Assembly (NCBI GenBank): GCA_016926595.1
Contig: JAFGOG010000112.1
Span: 1 to 8,614, forward strand
Direction: 5' to 3'
Length of the DNA stretch: 8,614 bases
Source of the DNA: Anaerolineae bacterium
GTDB taxonomy: Bacteria; Chloroflexota; Anaerolineae; JAAYZQ01
A model generated the notes under the pieces. It worked only from the letters and a program-made list of their open reading frames with translations, was not told the DNA's origin and made no database searches. Positions 6,765 through 8,614 of this stretch are shown one piece after another. The position numbers and the translations under genes were made by a program. The first letter of the stretch is position 1, and each line of letters begins with the position of its first letter.

Positions 6765-7745
6765 TCACTGCTCCAGCCGTTCGCGAACCGTCCGGTACAG
6801 CTCTGTCGCCTTGAGCTCGGCCAGACGGTAACACGAACCGCGCAGTACCTCGGCCAGCTCTTGGGCCAGGCCGCGGTCGTAGGACGGGTGCTCCATGTTG
6901 ATCACCACCGAATGGATCCCGGCGGCGTGGATCAGGTCGCCCACTTGCAGCGCCTCTTCCTGTGGCGGCAGGTCGGTAAGCGCCACGTTGCCAGCGCCGT
7001 CGGTCAGCAGGATCAACAGCGGCATGGCCTCGGGGTTGAGGCGCATCTCGCGGTGAAAGACGCGGTAGGCGAGCAACAGCCCGGCGGCCAGCGGGGTCTT
7101 GCCGCCAACCGGCAGGTGGCGCAAAGCTCGCTGGGCCAGCTCGACGCTGGACGTAAAGGGCAGCACCAGCCGGGCCTCTTCCTTCTGAAAGACGACCAGC
7201 CCCACCCGGTCACGCTTCTGGTAAGCGTCGATAAGCAGTGACATGATCGCGCCCTTGGTGGCCTCCATCCGCTGCGCGCCGGCCATGCTCCAACTGGCAT
7301 CGACGACGAACAGGATCAGGTTGCCGGCGCGGCGGACGCGGACTTTGCGCTGGACGTCATCGGTCGTGAGCGCCAAGGTCCCGGCAGCTCCCGCCGGGAG
7401 GGCGCCCGCCTCGGCGCCGCGCTCGACCTGGTACAGGGCCGCGCGGCGCAGCGTGGCGTCGAGCGCCACATCCGACAGGTCGCCATGGGCCGGACGGGAC
7501 TGGACGTAACGTCCCCGCTTGCGGCTGGTACGGGTGAAGGAGCGCTTGCCGGCAGCATGGCGGGTCAGCCGGTCGAGGGGCGACTCGACCCGGCGCGGGT
7601 TGAACACACTGCCGATGGTTGGCACAATGTCCACCTGTTGGGCGCCGCCGACGCCCAGCGGGTCGGCGACATGGCCTTTGATCGGGGCGCCTTCCCCGCC
7701 TGAGCTGAGATCAGAGGGCGACGGCGGCCCGTCATCCGTTACTTC
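6765..7745 (-). CDS. chlD: ChlD-type VWA domain, C-terminal part of a chelatase subunit reached by -1 frameshift
   Basis: After the slip site the -1 frame starts at 7745 (GAA GTA ACG) and runs 326 codons to TGA 6767-6765. The first about 37 residues form an acidic, Gly/Pro-rich linker, as expected between the AAA+ and VWA parts of ChlD. The VWA domain follows. Counting from the GTG at 7634, it has the MIDAS motif DASWS (112-116), T180 in [10 protein letters not shown] and D212 in LLTDGAGN. The segment [28 protein letters not shown] (122-149) is typical of Mg/Co-chelatase medium subunits. These subunits bind the AAA+ ring and the large porphyrin- or corrin-binding subunit (ChlH or CobN). Separate translation from GTG 7634 is possible, but no Shine-Dalgarno sequence precedes it and there is no ATG or GTG between 7745 and 7635. 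I therefore treat it as the second half of one gene. MIDAS residues are intact. Homopolymer sequencing error is the main alternative. Confidence 0.85.
   Translation of the reverse strand, partial: EVTDDGPPSPSDLSSGGEGAPIKGHVADPLGVGGAQQVDIVPTIGSVFNPRRVESPLDRLTRHAAGKRSFTRTSRKRGRYVQSRPAHGDLSDVALDATLRRAALYQVERGAEAGALPAGAAGTLALTTDDVQRKVRVRRAGNLILFVVDASWSMAGAQRMEATKGAIMSLLIDAYQKRDRVGLVVFQKEEARLVLPFTSSVELAQRALRHLPVGGKTPLAAGLLLAYRVFHREMRLNPEAMPLLILLTDGAGNVALTDLPPQEEALQVGDLIHAAGIHSVVINMEHPSYDRGLAQELAEVLRGSCYRLAELKATELYRTVRERLEQ
7720..7733 (-). promoter_or_regulatory. Hairpin downstream of the slip site (possible frameshift stimulator)
   Basis: GACGG (7733-7729), loop GCCG, CCGTC (7724-7720): a perfect 5-bp GC-rich stem starting 11 nt after the heptamer. 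A second perfect hairpin lies further on: CGGGG (7698-7694), a 6-nt loop, CCCCG (7687-7683). The first spacer is slightly longer than the usual 5-9 nt, so a stimulating role is plausible but not certain. GC-rich DNA forms such stems often by chance. Confidence 0.4.
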
Positions 7746-7754
7746 TTTTTTTTT
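7739..7754 (-). promoter_or_regulatory. Predicted recoding site: A-AAA-AAG slippery sequence before the TAA stop of the chelatase ATPase frame
   Basis: The mRNA has nine A residues (7754-7746) then G (7745). In the ATPase frame this reads GGA AAA AAA AAG AAG TAA, so the heptamer A AAA AAG (7751-7745) lies in the correct X-XXY-YYZ register for -1 slippage, as in dnaX. A -1 slip makes the next codon GAA at 7745 and enters the VWA frame exactly. The TAA is one codon beyond the heptamer. An A9 run can also cause RNA polymerase slippage, and one extra A would give the same fusion. Confidence 0.72.
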
Positions 7755-8614
7755 CCTGCGTCGCTCGACTCGCCGGCCTGTGAGCCGGGAGCCGCCGCAG
7801 CCGCGCCTGCCGGCTTTTCGTTGACCTTGTCGCGAGCCTCACTCAAACGGACCGCCAGGTCCTCCAGGCTGAGAGCTCCATCCTGGAACGGCTGGCGCCT
7901 CAAGCGGTGGGGCAAGGCCAGCTCAGCGGCGGCCAGGATGTCGACCTCGGTCACCGCCGGCTCTTCGCGCCGTCCGGTCCCGTCGCGCGACAGGCGTAGA
8001 GCAGCGTGGGCCAGGGCCGCCTTCAGGATGACGATATCGGCCCGATGGCCGTCGACGTTATATGCAGCCGTCAGCTCGGCGATGGTGTACATGTTGTCGG
8101 CGTCGTACGTCACCTGCGGTAACAGCTCGCGGGCGCGGGCGATCTCGCCACAGACCTGCCGTTCGTACAGCTCCCACTCGGCAAAGAAACCGTCGGGGTC
8201 GCTCTCGAATTCGACGGTGCGCTCCAGGATGTTGACCCGCGACAGGGGATCGGCGATGCCCCGCACCTCGACGCACAGGGCAAAGCGGTCGAGGAGCTGA
8301 GGGCGCAGCTCACCCTCTTCGGGGTTCATGGTGCCGACCAGGATGAAACGGGCCGGATGGGTGAAGGAGATGCCCTCGCGCTCCACGACGTTGCGGCCCA
8401 TGGCCGCCGAGTCGAGCAGCAGGTCGACGACGTGATCGTCGAGCAGGTTGACTTCGTCGACATAGAGCAGGCCACGGTTGGCAGCAGCCAGCACGCCCGG
8501 CTCGAACCTTTTCCGGCCGGTCTTGAGCGCAGCCTCGATGTCGAGGGTGCCGACTACCCGGTCCTCGGTGGCGCTGACCGGCAGGTCAACGAACCGGATC
8601 CGGCGACGGGCGAC
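7739..8614 (-). CDS. chlD: ChlI/ChlD-type AAA+ chelatase ATPase domain (5' partial), zero-frame product
   Basis: 291 residues are visible; the N-terminus with Walker A lies beyond the right edge. Residues count from the edge. [16 protein letters not shown] (15-30) and [20 protein letters not shown] (37-56, Walker B with D53/E54) are hallmarks of magnesium-chelatase AAA+ subunits. Sensor 1 [18 protein letters not shown] (94-111) includes the arginine region, and the lid has [12 protein letters not shown] (189-200). After the AAA+ lid (ending about 243) comes a short Ala/Pro/Ser-rich tail ending in four lysines, then TAA (7741-7739). This terminated form has the size and content of a ChlI-like small subunit, while reading through by -1 frameshift gives ChlD. 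The pair would power metal insertion into a tetrapyrrole. With no photosynthesis genes visible, a cobalt chelatase role with CobN is plausible but unproven. The last 20 residues before TAA are low complexity. Confidence 0.92.
   Translation of the reverse strand, partial: VARRRIRFVDLPVSATEDRVVGTLDIEAALKTGRKRFEPGVLAAANRGLLYVDEVNLLDDHVVDLLLDSAAMGRNVVEREGISFTHPARFILVGTMNPEEGELRPQLLDRFALCVEVRGIADPLSRVNILERTVEFESDPDGFFAEWELYERQVCGEIARARELLPQVTYDADNMYTIAELTAAYNVDGHRADIVILKAALAHAALRLSRDGTGRREEPAVTEVDILAAAELALPHRLRRQPFQDGALSLEDLAVRLSEARDKVNEKPAGAAAAAPGSQAGESSDAGKKKK

Noticed and set aside
7634..7739. Two independent genes (chlI then a VWA gene starting at GTG 7634)
   Set aside because: No ribosome site precedes this GTG, it leaves about 100 nt of open, hinge-like -1 frame unexplained, and the in-register slippery heptamer would be coincidental. 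Not fully excluded.
1..8614. CRISPR array, tRNA or rRNA gene, insertion sequence, attachment site
   Set aside because: No spaced direct repeats, cloverleaf, rRNA sequence, transposase motif or terminal inverted repeats were seen on either strand.

Overview
GC-rich, densely packed bacterial DNA in which every convincing gene is read leftwards (minus strand). The gene set suggests a Chloroflexota bacterium of the Anaerolineae/Caldilineae type: a histidine kinase with an N-terminal 7TM sensor region, a coiled-coil zinc-ribbon protein, a thioredoxin-like lipoprotein related to CcdA-fused proteins, an AlaX-L editing protein and a DUF362 ferredoxin-like protein. This placement is inferred from content only; there is no rRNA or marker gene.

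Right block (about 8614 to 4973): the window opens inside a ChlI/ChlD-type AAA+ chelatase gene. The ATPase frame ends at a TAA just after a run of nine A residues. The von Willebrand A (VWA) domain that completes a ChlD subunit continues in the -1 frame. The junction carries an A-AAA-AAG slippery heptamer in the correct register and a GC-rich hairpin downstream, and the linker is open in the -1 frame with no good internal start. The simplest reading is one chlD gene that makes a short ChlI-like and a long ChlD-like subunit by recoding. Programmed frameshifting in chlD genes, supplying cobalt chelatase (CobN) partners, is already known, so the principle is not new; this instance and its mechanism are worth checking. 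A 7TM-PAS histidine kinase follows after 7 bp.

Middle (4685 to 4972): about 290 bp without a minus-strand gene. It holds a near-consensus sigma-70-type promoter (TTGACT, 17 bp, TATAAT) for the left operon. On the plus strand it holds what looks like the decayed end of a beta-propeller gene.

Left block (4684 to 1): a five-gene operon with junctions of +14, -4, +12 and +4 bp: coiled-coil zinc-ribbon protein, thioredoxin-like lipoprotein, AlaX-L alanyl-tRNA editing protein, metallo-beta-lactamase-fold protein with an altered metal motif, and a DUF362 protein with two 4Fe-4S motifs that runs off the left edge. Cysteine or metal chemistry recurs (zinc ribbons, CxxC pairs, zinc-dependent editing, MBL fold, Fe-S clusters), but no single pathway linking the five genes is evident.
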